The position numbers were made by a program, and so were the translations under genes. 64,000 nucleotides of DNA, from assembly GCA_910577255.1 (NCBI GenBank), contig CAJTMH010000002.1, forward strand, positions 558,001 to 622,000. The letters run 5' to 3'. This document shows positions 17,733-26,115 of the stretch, piece by piece. Under the pieces are notes generated by a model that worked only from the letters and a program-made list of their open reading frames with translations, was not told where the DNA came from and searched no databases. This DNA comes from an uncultured Duncaniella sp. Its GTDB lineage: Bacteria > Bacteroidota > Bacteroidia > Bacteroidales > Muribaculaceae. Within the stretch, counting starts at the first letter, position 1; the number at the start of each line of letters is the position of its first letter.

Positions 17733-19235
17733 ATGCACATCCGAAACTTATTTCCGGGCCTGATGACATGTATAGCTCTATACTCTCAAGCAGCAGTGCT
17801 CTCTGTCGCACCCGGGGAACTCGGCAATACAGTAACCATCTCACCCTCTGAGACAACACTCACTCTGCAGGGCGAGATAAACGCGTCCGACCTCCACTAC
17901 ATAGCCACCAACCTCAAGTCGCTCCACACACTCGACCTATCCAAGGCGGAAATCGGCGAACATAACGGAGCGAGGCTCGCGGCAAACATACACTACCATC
18001 CCGCTCAGACACTCCCGGCTTACGCTCTTTCTGGCTTGTCGGTTACGAACCTCATCCTCCCCGCCACCATCACAGCCATCGGCGACGGAGCCCTCATGAG
18101 CGCATCCATAACCTCGATTACCATACCGGCCTCGGTACACACCATCGGCAAAGGTGCATTTGCCGATTGCCGGTCACTCGCATCAGTAACCGTCCCGGCA
18201 ACTGTGACATCTGTAGGATCACACATATTCGACGGATGCACTGCGTTGAAAGATGTAACCTGGTCAGCCGACCACATTCCGGCCTCGGCATTTGCTGAAT
18301 GCAGCAATTTATCCAATGTCACACTTGGCGAAAACGTCAATGAAATAGGCGACTATGCCTTTGCCGGATGCACTTCCCTCTCCACGCTTGTATTCCCCTC
18401 CAGGCTCACGTCAATCGGAAGCCATGCTTTCACCAAAAGCGGCCTCACACGCGTGGATCTGACATCATCCGACGCGCTTGACACACTCGGATCCTATGCA
18501 TTCGCATTATGCCCATCCCTGAGTTCAGTATCGCTTCCTGACAAGCTCAAGACCATAGGGGAAGGTGCATTTTTCGACGATACCTACCTAACCGACCTGA
18601 GCCTTGCCGCCTCACTCACATCACTCCCGGATGTAGCTCTGAAGGGCGCAACCTCCATCACCGACGCGACAGGCCTGCTTCCGGAAGGGATATCCACAAT
18701 AGGCACCCTCGCCATGGCAGGTATGGACAACGCACAGGCCATCAGCCTTCCCTCAAGCCTTACCCATATCGGTGACAACGCATTTGAAGGATGGTATTCG
18801 CTTTCAAGCGTGGATGCCGGCGCACTCCAGGAAATCCCCACTCTCGGAAAAGATGTGTGGTTCGGAGTCAGCCAGCAGGACGCCACGCTCCTCGTAGCCG
18901 AAGGGATGGAGAAACAGTATGCGGCTACTCCCCAATGGAAAGAGTTCCGCATAGGACGTTCGGCCATACTTGATGTAATCACCGACGGATCGATTGCAGG
19001 CTCGCCACACATCACAGTGACTACCATCGACAATAATCTTCATGTAACGTCCACCGCCCCTATGGCTTCGGCGAGATTATATGATCTCGAAGGCAATCTA
19101 CTTGCCGTCAACCGTGATATAAACGCCGTTGAGACTGACATCGACATGGCATATCGCCATGCTACAATATTCATTCTGCATGTCACGCTTTGCGACGGCA
19201 ATTCGGCGGCTGTCAAACTTGCCATGACACATTAA
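17733..19235 (+). CDS. Secreted BspA-type leucine-rich repeat protein
   Basis: 500 residues. The signal peptide is about MHIRNLFPGLMTCIALYSQAA. Multiple LRR_5 (BspA) repeats of about 23 residues fill residues 60-390, each with forms such as LTSIGSHAF, ITSITIPASVHTIGKGAF and LSTLVFPSRLTSIG. After residue 410 a beta-rich tail (NNLHVTSTAPMASARLYDLEGNLL) resembles the type IX secretion C-terminal domain, which would place the protein on the cell surface or outside. BspA-type proteins often bind host or neighbour-cell ligands. Its start is 86 bp after sufE. The tail assignment is weaker than the repeat assignment. Confidence 0.85.
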   Translation: MHIRNLFPGLMTCIALYSQAAVLSVAPGELGNTVTISPSETTLTLQGEINASDLHYIATNLKSLHTLDLSKAEIGEHNGARLAANIHYHPAQTLPAYALSGLSVTNLILPATITAIGDGALMSASITSITIPASVHTIGKGAFADCRSLASVTVPATVTSVGSHIFDGCTALKDVTWSADHIPASAFAECSNLSNVTLGENVNEIGDYAFAGCTSLSTLVFPSRLTSIGSHAFTKSGLTRVDLTSSDALDTLGSYAFALCPSLSSVSLPDKLKTIGEGAFFDDTYLTDLSLAASLTSLPDVALKGATSITDATGLLPEGISTIGTLAMAGMDNAQAISLPSSLTHIGDNAFEGWYSLSSVDAGALQEIPTLGKDVWFGVSQQDATLLVAEGMEKQYAATPQWKEFRIGRSAILDVITDGSIAGSPHITVTTIDNNLHVTSTAPMASARLYDLEGNLLAVNRDINAVETDIDMAYRHATIFILHVTLCDGNSAAVKLAMTH

Positions 19236-19289
19236 TATCCACTTTTTCACCGCATAACCATACTGTTTTCTCACAATTATCGTTTACCC

Positions 19290-20045
19290 ATGGGAAAAAA
19301 CAAGTTAAAGAAATTCGCTGAGATGGAGACCCTGTCATGTGTCCATCAATATCCATTCGCCACACTTAAAGAACTGGGTGGATGCCCTTTAAGAGGCCAT
19401 TGGGGAGAAAAAGTGTTCGGCAACGACAATCCAATAGTGCTCGAACTCGGTTGTGGCAAAGGTGAGTATGCCGTAGGAATGGGCCGACTCTATCCCGACA
19501 AAAATTTCATAGGCATCGACATAAAGGGAGCCCGTATGTGGACAGGCGCTAAAGAAGCTGAAACAGAGGGTCTGAATAATGTGGCTTTTCTGCGTACATC
19601 CATACATCTCCTGCCATCGTTCTTCGCACCCGGGGAAATAGCTGAAATATGGATAACTTTCCCTGATCCACAGATGAAGAAGGTCAACAAGCGCCTCACC
19701 GGGACCCACTTCATGTCAATATATTCGGAGGTACTGCGGCCTGACGGAATGATTCATCTCAAGACTGACAGCCCATTTCTCTATGCCTACACCTCGGAGA
19801 TGTTGCGACACAACGGATTAAGTCCGGAAATGGCAACTGACGACCTCTATGCGTCAGAGCTCAATGCGGTGGTCCCCCCCATCAAGACATTTTATGAACA
19901 GCAATGGCTGTCACGCGGCCTTACCAGCAAATATATAGCCTGGAAACTCCCTGGCGGAATAGCCTCCTCGCTATCCGAGCCGGAAGTAGACATAGAGCCT
20001 GATACATACCGTTCATTCGGCCGTGGCACCCTCCAAGGATTCTAA
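19290..20045 (+). CDS. trmB: tRNA (guanine-N7-)-methyltransferase
   Basis: 251 residues. Methylates G46 in the variable loop of tRNAs using SAM. The Rossmann core opens with IVLELGCGKGEYAVGM near residue 50, the SAM site. FIGIDIKGARMWTGAKEA follows, then IWITFPDPQMKKVNKRL near 120 and MIHLKTDSPFLYAYT near 155, all TrmB signatures. The N-terminal extension before residue 45 is common in Bacteroidetes members. An odd point is a C7 tract at 19874-19880 (codons GTC CCC CCC). It encodes normal residues but is a possible slippage site. Confidence 0.93.
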   Translation: MGKNKLKKFAEMETLSCVHQYPFATLKELGGCPLRGHWGEKVFGNDNPIVLELGCGKGEYAVGMGRLYPDKNFIGIDIKGARMWTGAKEAETEGLNNVAFLRTSIHLLPSFFAPGEIAEIWITFPDPQMKKVNKRLTGTHFMSIYSEVLRPDGMIHLKTDSPFLYAYTSEMLRHNGLSPEMATDDLYASELNAVVPPIKTFYEQQWLSRGLTSKYIAWKLPGGIASSLSEPEVDIEPDTYRSFGRGTLQGF

Positions 20046-20167
20046 ATGACAGCTCCAAGTTGAACCAACCACCAATTCCGGTTGTTAGACATTTATCCTC
20101 ACTCCAACCATTTTCAATCTATTTTTAAGCTATTTAGTATATTTTTCAACTATTTAGGATTAGCACC

Positions 20168-21265
20168 ATGCAACTTTATCCCGCACTCATCACTGATGCG
20201 CTCCAGACAGTCCGCTATCCGGGCAATGGAAAAAACCTCGTAGAAGCGCAGATGGTGGAAGACGATATCCGCATCGATGGAGACTCAGTAAGTTTTTCCC
20301 TCATATTTGACAAGCCCACCGATCCTTTTATCAAATCGATGGTCAAAGCAGCAGAGACAGCCATCCACACATATATTTCTCCTGATGTAAAAGTGACAGT
20401 GAATGTCGCTTCACGCCAACCAGCCGCACCCAAAAGCACGGCAATCCTCCCGGGCGTGAAAAACATCGTAGGTGTGGCCTCGGGCAAAGGTGGTGTCGGC
20501 AAATCGACCGTAGCCGCCAACCTCGCGGTAGCCTTGGCTCGTGAGGGATACAAGGTGGGTCTGCTCGACGCCGACATATTCGGTCCGTCAGTACCCAAGA
20601 TGTTCGGTATTGAGGATGAACAGCTCTATATCCACGAGGTGGATGGTCGTCAGCTCATACTGCCGGTGGAACGCTACGGTGTGAAACTCCTCTCCATCGG
20701 ATTTGTGGTTGACCGCGACAAAGCAGTGTTATGGCGCGGCAGCATGGCCTCCAATGCACTTAAACAGCTCATCACCGATGCTGACTGGGGAGAACTGGAC
20801 TACTTTCTCATTGATATGCCTCCGGGCACAAGCGACATACACCTTACCCTGGTGCAGACTCTCGGCCTAACCGGAGTAGTAATCGTGACCACACCTCAGG
20901 AGGTGGCTCTTGCAGATGCCCGAAAGGGAATAGCAATGTTCATGGAGGACAAAGTGAATGTACCTATACTTGGCTTGGTGGAGAACATGGCATACTTCAC
21001 CCCGGCCGAACATCCCGACGAACGTTACTACATCTTCGGCAAGGAAGGCGGCCTGAAACTCGCCGACAAACTCGGCATCAATATCCTGGCTCAGATACCG
21101 CTGGTGGCATCCATTGCCGACAGCGGAGACAACGGAGCCCCGATTGCGCTCACCGATTCCATTACAGGACACGCATTCGCGCATTTGGCACATGAAGTGG
21201 TTGATGCTGTCAACCGCCGTAACAACGACCTGCCTCCAACCGAGAAAGTACATCTCAACCATTAG
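20168..21265 (+). CDS. mrp: Mrp/ApbC family Fe-S carrier ATPase
   Basis: 365 residues. Cytosolic P-loop ATPase thought to carry and deliver iron-sulfur clusters. A DUF59/MIP18-like N-terminal domain (residues 1-90) precedes the deviant Walker A GVASGKGGVGKSTVAANLA near residue 105. DADIFGPSVPKMFG near 135 and the switch II-like FLIDMPPGTSDIHLT near 220 follow. NMAYF near 275 is where Mrp proteins often have a CxxC; here the Cys pair is not visible (LVENMAYFTPAEH), as in other Bacteroidetes Mrp members. It starts 122 bp after trmB. Confidence 0.92.
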   Translation: MQLYPALITDALQTVRYPGNGKNLVEAQMVEDDIRIDGDSVSFSLIFDKPTDPFIKSMVKAAETAIHTYISPDVKVTVNVASRQPAAPKSTAILPGVKNIVGVASGKGGVGKSTVAANLAVALAREGYKVGLLDADIFGPSVPKMFGIEDEQLYIHEVDGRQLILPVERYGVKLLSIGFVVDRDKAVLWRGSMASNALKQLITDADWGELDYFLIDMPPGTSDIHLTLVQTLGLTGVVIVTTPQEVALADARKGIAMFMEDKVNVPILGLVENMAYFTPAEHPDERYYIFGKEGGLKLADKLGINILAQIPLVASIADSGDNGAPIALTDSITGHAFAHLAHEVVDAVNRRNNDLPPTEKVHLNH

Positions 21266-21290
21266 TCCAATAGTCATAACCGGATATAAC

Positions 21291-22955
21291 ATGAAAAAAT
21301 TCATTGCCATCCTAAGTATAGTGGCAGGGATGTCGGGCTGCATGGCTACCTATGCCGAGATACCCCAAAACTACTATACACGCCTTAACGGCAAATCGGG
21401 AGCTGAGCTTAAGCAGGCCGCTTTTGAGATTATCAATCCGCATAATCTCATCTCTTCCTACCAAAACCTCCCTCAGTACTTCCAGAAGACAGACGTCTAC
21501 CCGATGTCGCGCGAATGGTGGGACATGTATTCCAACGTCCAGCGCTACATACCGAGTTTCTCAGGCCTTAACCGTGAACACTCTCTGCCCAAGAGCTGGT
21601 GGGGCGGCTCCACCGATGTGCCGGCCTATATTGACCTTAACCACCTTTACCCCGCGGACGGCCCGGCCAACCAGGCCAAGAGCAACTATCCCCTCGGCGA
21701 GGTGTCACGCACATCAAATATCAAATTCCAGAACGGCGTGAGCACGGTGGGATATCCGGTGTCAGGACAAGGCGGCGGAGCACAATATGTCTACGAACCG
21801 GCCGACGAATATAAAGGTGACTTCGCGCGCACCTACTTCTATATGGCAACCTGCTATCAGAACCTCACATGGAAATACACATGGATGCTTCAGCAGAACG
21901 ACTATCCCACCCTTTCCACATGGGCTGTGAACCTGCTTTTAAAGTGGCACCGTGAAGACCCAGTGAGCCAGAAGGAAACCGACCGCAACGATGTGGTGTA
22001 CGGTTTCCAGAACAATCGTAACCCTTTCATCGACTTCCCCGATCTCGCGGAGTACATCTGGGGCAACAAGGTGGGCGAGACATTCAACATAGGTAATCTG
22101 CCCTCACCGGGTAAAGATCCGGTGCTCATCACACCTACCCCCGACATCACTTTGGATTTCGGCCAGGTGGCCACCGGTAATCCCATCACAGCGCTTCTTT
22201 ATTTCAAAGGCGAAAACCTCACCAAATCTCTCTCGCTCCTGATCGACCGTAATTACTCAGAGTCAAGCGGCATGTTCACTATACCTGGACGTACCATCAC
22301 AGCCCAGAATGTGAACAATGGTTACTATCTCCAGGTCACCTACACACCGACATCTTTAGGGGAGCACTCAGGACGCATCCTTATTTACGACGGCGGCCTT
22401 GAGGGAACAGGCACATACGCTTATCTGCGCGGCGAATGCCTTGAAGTGCCTACACTCTCCACGCTCACAGCTTATCCGGCATCCGACATCACGTCTGACA
22501 CCTACACCGCCACATGGTCAGAGGCTCCCGAGGTGATTGACTATTACGTTGTGACACGCACTCGCTACATCGGTGGCAATCAGCAAGTCGAGGAGATAGA
22601 ATGTGACGAGAACCTGCTCGAAGTATCTGACTTCGACAGCAGCGACAGCGAGTCATACATGGTGCAAAGCAGCCGTCTCGGTTACCGTTCAGACCCCTCA
22701 AATGTTGTCTTCGTATCACACTCTGGCATCAATGACATCCGCGACAACCAGCCTCTCACGGCTGCCTCCTATCCCGGTATAATCCGTCTGTCGTGCAGCA
22801 GCGATCACACCAACGGACGAGTATATGACGCGTCAGGACGCCTTGTAATGCTCATCACAACCATTACCGACGGATTAGAGCTGACACTCCCTGCAGGCAC
22901 ATATCTGCTCACCACAGCGGAGCATCCGTCACCAATCAAACTCATAGCACGCTAA
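21291..22955 (+). CDS. Secreted endonuclease I family nuclease
   Basis: 554 residues from ATG 21291; the longer open frame upstream overlaps mrp and is not used. Signal peptide MKKFIAILSIVAGMSGCMATYA; a Cys at 17 may instead be a lipobox. The nuclease domain (about 40-260) has the EndA/NucM motif NREHSLPKSWWGG followed by YIDLNHLYPADGPANQAKSNYPLGEV, the His-metal finger site. After it come an Ig-like domain (DITLDFGQVATGNPI onward) and a C-terminal tail GRVYDASGRLVMLI with the look of a T9SS sorting domain. It likely degrades external DNA. It is 25 bp after mrp. Confidence 0.88.
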   Translation: MKKFIAILSIVAGMSGCMATYAEIPQNYYTRLNGKSGAELKQAAFEIINPHNLISSYQNLPQYFQKTDVYPMSREWWDMYSNVQRYIPSFSGLNREHSLPKSWWGGSTDVPAYIDLNHLYPADGPANQAKSNYPLGEVSRTSNIKFQNGVSTVGYPVSGQGGGAQYVYEPADEYKGDFARTYFYMATCYQNLTWKYTWMLQQNDYPTLSTWAVNLLLKWHREDPVSQKETDRNDVVYGFQNNRNPFIDFPDLAEYIWGNKVGETFNIGNLPSPGKDPVLITPTPDITLDFGQVATGNPITALLYFKGENLTKSLSLLIDRNYSESSGMFTIPGRTITAQNVNNGYYLQVTYTPTSLGEHSGRILIYDGGLEGTGTYAYLRGECLEVPTLSTLTAYPASDITSDTYTATWSEAPEVIDYYVVTRTRYIGGNQQVEEIECDENLLEVSDFDSSDSESYMVQSSRLGYRSDPSNVVFVSHSGINDIRDNQPLTAASYPGIIRLSCSSDHTNGRVYDASGRLVMLITTITDGLELTLPAGTYLLTTAEHPSPIKLIAR

Positions 22956-22990
22956 GCCATTCGCATAAGCCGAATTCGGTATAACTGAAC

Positions 22991-23027
22991 AGCACCCCAA
23001 GAGTTTATTTTTAACTTTTGGGGTGCT
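22991..23027. terminator. Hairpin between convergent genes
   Basis: AGCACCCCAAGAGTT (22991-23005) pairs with 23013-23027 over 15 bp with one wobble. The loop is T-rich, but no T-run follows on either strand, so termination is plausible rather than certain. It separates the endonuclease gene from the convergent GNAT gene. Confidence 0.5.
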
Positions 23028-23056
23028 GCTTATAGCAAGCTTTTCATCGAACCTAC

Positions 23057-23911
23057 TTACAAAGGCAAAATCATTTCGAACTGTTTTCCTGCAGGTTGCA
23101 AATTACTATTGTTCATAAAAGCCTTCATCGGCTGACATGAAGGGACCACATTCAACACCTTGATAATATCCGAGTGTGTTCGTTTCAACATCTCTGCCAA
23201 CAAGCGTGAAGCTATTTTTTGTCTTCGGAACGGCCTATTTACCGCTATTTGGCTTAAATCTCCAGTAAGCGGATCGAAGACACAATAACCGGCAAGTTCA
23301 TCTGCAGCAAATGCCCCTAAACAAACCAGATCAGCCCCGGCCCTTACGATAGAATCCAAACTGTTCTGCCAGGATGGACAAAAATCGGAAAAGCCAGATG
23401 CATGTGTGATACTTGCCACTTCAACAGGAGATACCTCAATCGGTAAATCCAGTTCATTTGATTTTACACAGTTTATATCGTTTCTCTTCTGACGGAAGCA
23501 ATCGAATTCACGTGTTATCGTAAAGCCCAATTTTTGGTATACGGAGATTGCTTTTGCGTTGTTTTGCAGAACTTCCAGAAGATATTGCTCAATGCCGGCT
23601 TCCTTCAGATAGGGGATTGAATACTCGAAAATTTCTTTGGCAATACCTTTTCCGCGATATTCTTTCGCAGTTCCCGTTCCAGTATCGTAAGCTGTGTAAA
23701 GGCCGTTGAATGTACCTGTTCCATTGAAAGTAAATGCCACTATCTCATCAGCATCAAATGCGGCAAATGAGAGCTCAGGATCGTATCCTCGTCTTTTTAG
23801 CATTGACCGGACTTCATCTTTTTCAAAGTGTATTTCATAATCAAGAAACGCCTTTTCAAAACCGCGGAACAGTGTATCGAAGTCGGTATGCGCCAAATTT
23901 CTTATTTCCAT
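23057..23911 (-). CDS. Tandem GNAT acetyltransferase
   Basis: 284 residues with two GNAT folds. The first (about 1-145) has the acetyl-CoA site TGTAKEYRGKGIAKEIF near residue 80 and the NAKAISVYQKLGFTITREF end block. The second (about 160-284) has LSQIAVNRPFRRQKIASRLLAEML near 225. Such tandem enzymes acetylate small molecules or peptides, and the substrate is unknown. Codon use is somewhat AT-richer than the neighbouring housekeeping genes. A TATCTTTG -7 box lies on the minus strand at 23966-23959 with a poor -33. The gene is a single unit. Confidence 0.85.
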   Translation of the reverse strand: MEIRNLAHTDFDTLFRGFEKAFLDYEIHFEKDEVRSMLKRRGYDPELSFAAFDADEIVAFTFNGTGTFNGLYTAYDTGTGTAKEYRGKGIAKEIFEYSIPYLKEAGIEQYLLEVLQNNAKAISVYQKLGFTITREFDCFRQKRNDINCVKSNELDLPIEVSPVEVASITHASGFSDFCPSWQNSLDSIVRAGADLVCLGAFAADELAGYCVFDPLTGDLSQIAVNRPFRRQKIASRLLAEMLKRTHSDIIKVLNVVPSCQPMKAFMNNSNLQPAGKQFEMILPL

Positions 23912-24060
23912 TTTATCATGACTGATTCAACCCACACAAGTATATTTTTATCATAATGCAAAGATAATAAAATTATCATTGTTTTCATAAGCGGAACATC
24001 GCTTATACCGCGTTGATTTGTGCGTTCTCCACAGTGGCTTTCGTCCTATCCGTCACATAG

Positions 24061-24110
24061 AAAAAACAAGGAGTGACGAATGCTTTATCAGCTAATTCGC
24101 CACTCTTTGT
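24061..24110 (-). terminator. Terminator of the thioredoxin lipoprotein gene
   Basis: Read on the minus strand, an imperfect stem (24110-24095 with 24081-24066) is followed by a T6 run (24066-24061). It lies 46 bp after the stop at 24156. Confidence 0.75.
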
Positions 24111-24155
24111 TAAGTTTTCAAATCCGTTATAGACTTATTTCTTATGGTGCAGTAT

Positions 24156-24614
24156 TTACTTCACACCTTTAGAGAGGAATTCGATAAACTGGGATTTTTC
24201 CATATATCCTACAGCCGAATTCACAGAACCGTCGGGAAGAATCATAGTGACCTGCGGAATTGACTGCACCTCAAACTGCTGGGCAGTGGTAGGACAATCA
24301 TCAACATCCACAGAAATGAAAATGGCCTTACCTTGATATTCCTGTGCTACCTCGTGGAATATAGGGGCGAACCTACGGCAGGGACCACACCATGTCGCGT
24401 TGAAATCGATGACCTTCGGGAGAGTCTTGTCAGGAGTAATTTCGCCATCGGTAGCGATAATTACAGCACTTTCGGCAGTCTGCTGCCCTGCAGTGGCTTC
24501 CTGCTTGGGAGTCGGATCAGAAGTCGGAGTAGCATTGTTGGCAGTCTCCTTGTTGCCGCATGCGGTCATAGCTATGACCATTGACGCGGTGATTGCTAAA
24601 GTTTTCAGTTTCAT
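24156..24614 (-). CDS. Thioredoxin-like lipoprotein
   Basis: 152 residues from the ATG at 24614. The signal MKLKTLAITASMVIAMTACG ends in a lipobox-like ITM/ATAC with the modified Cys near residue 19. A Ser/Thr/Pro/Ala-rich linker (about 25-55) precedes a thioredoxin fold with the active site FNATWCGPCRRFAP near residue 75 and the cis-Pro strand QSIPQVTMILPDG near 120. It is predicted to be a periplasm-facing membrane-anchored thiol-disulfide protein. A longer in-frame start at 24650 is rejected because it would spoil the lipoprotein signal. The gene follows mdh on the same strand with a gap of about 125 bp containing a hairpin. Confidence 0.88.
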   Translation of the reverse strand: MKLKTLAITASMVIAMTACGNKETANNATPTSDPTPKQEATAGQQTAESAVIIATDGEITPDKTLPKVIDFNATWCGPCRRFAPIFHEVAQEYQGKAIFISVDVDDCPTTAQQFEVQSIPQVTMILPDGSVNSAVGYMEKSQFIEFLSKGVK

Positions 24615-24649
24615 ACGCTTTATGATTTTAATGCTCTTTAAACCAAACA

Positions 24650-24686
24650 CCCCACAGTCCTCTCGGGTTCACGGGGGGATGTGGGG
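24650..24686 (-). terminator. Hairpin between mdh and the thioredoxin gene
   Basis: CCCCACA (24650-24656) pairs with TGTGGGG (24680-24686), with a partly complementary C/G-rich interior. No clear T-run follows on the minus strand, so it may act as an attenuator or mRNA end stabiliser rather than a full terminator. Confidence 0.35.
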
Positions 24687-24738
24687 ATGATTGGATTATG
24701 AGTAATGAAAATTTGCTTATTAAGCCGGAACCTCAATA

Positions 24739-25674
24739 TTAGAGTGCGCTTGCGAGGGCTGCATTTGTCTTGTGGACAGCCTCGGCGCTCTTCTTGAAGA
24801 GTTCCTTTTCCTGATCGTTGAGGTCGAATTCAACGATTTTCTCAATACCGTTCTTGCCGATGATAGCGGGAACACCGATGCAAAGATCCTTCTCACCATA
24901 TTCGCCGTCAAGGAGAGCAGAGCAGCTGATGAGCTTCTTCTCGTTGTGGAGAACAGCCTTAACCATCTGAGCTCCTGCCGCACCGGGAGCATACCAGGCA
25001 GAAGTGCCGAGAAGCTTGGTGAGTGTTGCACCACCTACCATAGTGTCGGCAGCAACCTTCTCAAGCTGTTCGGCTGAGAGATAGTTGGTAGCAGGCACAC
25101 CGCGATAAGCAGCAAAACGCACCAGAGGAATCATAGTGGTGTCACCGTGGCCACCGATTACGATGCCTTCAACTTCAGTTGCATTTGCACCAAGAGCGTT
25201 GCTGAGGAAGTATTTGAAACGTGCGCTGTCAAGAGCACCACCCATACCGATGATACGGTTTTTGGGAAGACCGCTCACCTTGTGGATAAGGTAAGTCATG
25301 GTGTCCATGGGGTTAGAGATGCAGATGATGATAGCGTTGGGAGAATATTTGAGAAGCTGGTCGGTAACTGACTTAACGATGCCTGCATTCACACCGATGA
25401 GTTCCTCACGAGTCATACCGGGCTTGCGGGGAATACCTGAAGTGATGACAACGACGTCGCTGTCCTTAGTGGCTTCGTAGTCGTTGGTTACGCCTGTAAG
25501 ACGAGTGTTGATGTTGAGGATGTTGGCAGTCTGCATGATATCCATAGCCTTGCCTTCTGACACACCTTCCTTGATGTCGAGAAGAACTACTTCGTCAGCA
25601 ATACCCTGCTTTACGATTACATCCGCACAAGTTGCGCCTACGTTACCGGCGCCTACAACTGTTACCTTTGACAT
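24739..25674 (-). CDS. mdh: Malate dehydrogenase
   Basis: 311 residues. NAD-dependent interconversion of malate and oxaloacetate, part of the reductive branch toward succinate together with pckA at 40.4 kb. The Rossmann motif VTVVGAGNVGATCAD occupies residues 4-18, and the NAD-specificity Asp lies in VVLLDIKEG near 34. The substrate Arg loop is SGIPRKPGMTREEL near 80-93, NPMD is near 121, and the catalytic His is in VIGGHGDTTMIPL near 173. It is the LDH-like MDH type usual for Bacteroidetes. A TACATTTG -7 box lies on the minus strand at 25821-25814, about 140 bp upstream. Confidence 0.95.
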   Translation of the reverse strand: MSKVTVVGAGNVGATCADVIVKQGIADEVVLLDIKEGVSEGKAMDIMQTANILNINTRLTGVTNDYEATKDSDVVVITSGIPRKPGMTREELIGVNAGIVKSVTDQLLKYSPNAIIICISNPMDTMTYLIHKVSGLPKNRIIGMGGALDSARFKYFLSNALGANATEVEGIVIGGHGDTTMIPLVRFAAYRGVPATNYLSAEQLEKVAADTMVGGATLTKLLGTSAWYAPGAAGAQMVKAVLHNEKKLISCSALLDGEYGEKDLCIGVPAIIGKNGIEKIVEFDLNDQEKELFKKSAEAVHKTNAALASAL

Positions 25675-26115
25675 AGTTATTTCTGTTTTTAGTATTTAGA
25701 ATTGATTGTGATTTTTTTCGTAATGAATTGACACTGTGCCTATTGGGAGTATCCGTTGATACGTGGTCGCTACTTGGCGGTAAGACACTCCGGCCTGATG
25801 GCCAATAACAATGCAAATGTAGTGAAAAGTTTTGAACTAATCACTGACATTTAAAGAAAAATTTCATTAATCCGTCCCCTTTTGTCGAAAGCCATCGAAA
25901 TCCGGCTCCGATTATGAAATGATATGTAGTGCATAAAAACCAATAATTGTTAATGCGAGTGTGCAATTTGCGATGAAATGTTAAATCACGAACAGTTTTT
26001 AAGAGTTTTGAACATGTTTTGGTGAAAATTGTGGCTACCTTTGCATTTCATTGAGGAACTGTACTCTTACCCAAGAGCAGTATCGAAATTATTCATTAAT
26101 CAGAAGACACTTGTA
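25675..26115. other. Divergent promoter region between mdh and the acyl-CoA synthetase
   Basis: About 440 bp without a gene. It holds a minus-strand -7 box TACATTTG (25821-25814) facing mdh, which leaves an mdh leader of about 130 nt. A plus-strand -7 box TACCTTTG (26036-26043) faces the synthetase gene. The -33 boxes are poor in both cases. The middle (25830-26020) is AT-rich, and I see no RNA fold or reading frame there. Confidence 0.5.
26036..26043 (+). promoter_or_regulatory. -7 box of the acyl-CoA synthetase gene
   Basis: TACCTTTG, with TTTG candidates at 26007-26010 and 26018-26021 that are too far and too near for the usual spacing. Its position means the open frame from 26029 starts upstream of the mRNA, so ATG 26116 is the real start. 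Confidence 0.55.

Noticed and set aside
24673..24678. G6 run downstream of mdh as a further slippage tract
   Set aside because: It is non-coding, outside any promoter spacer, and better explained as part of the hairpin 24650-24686.
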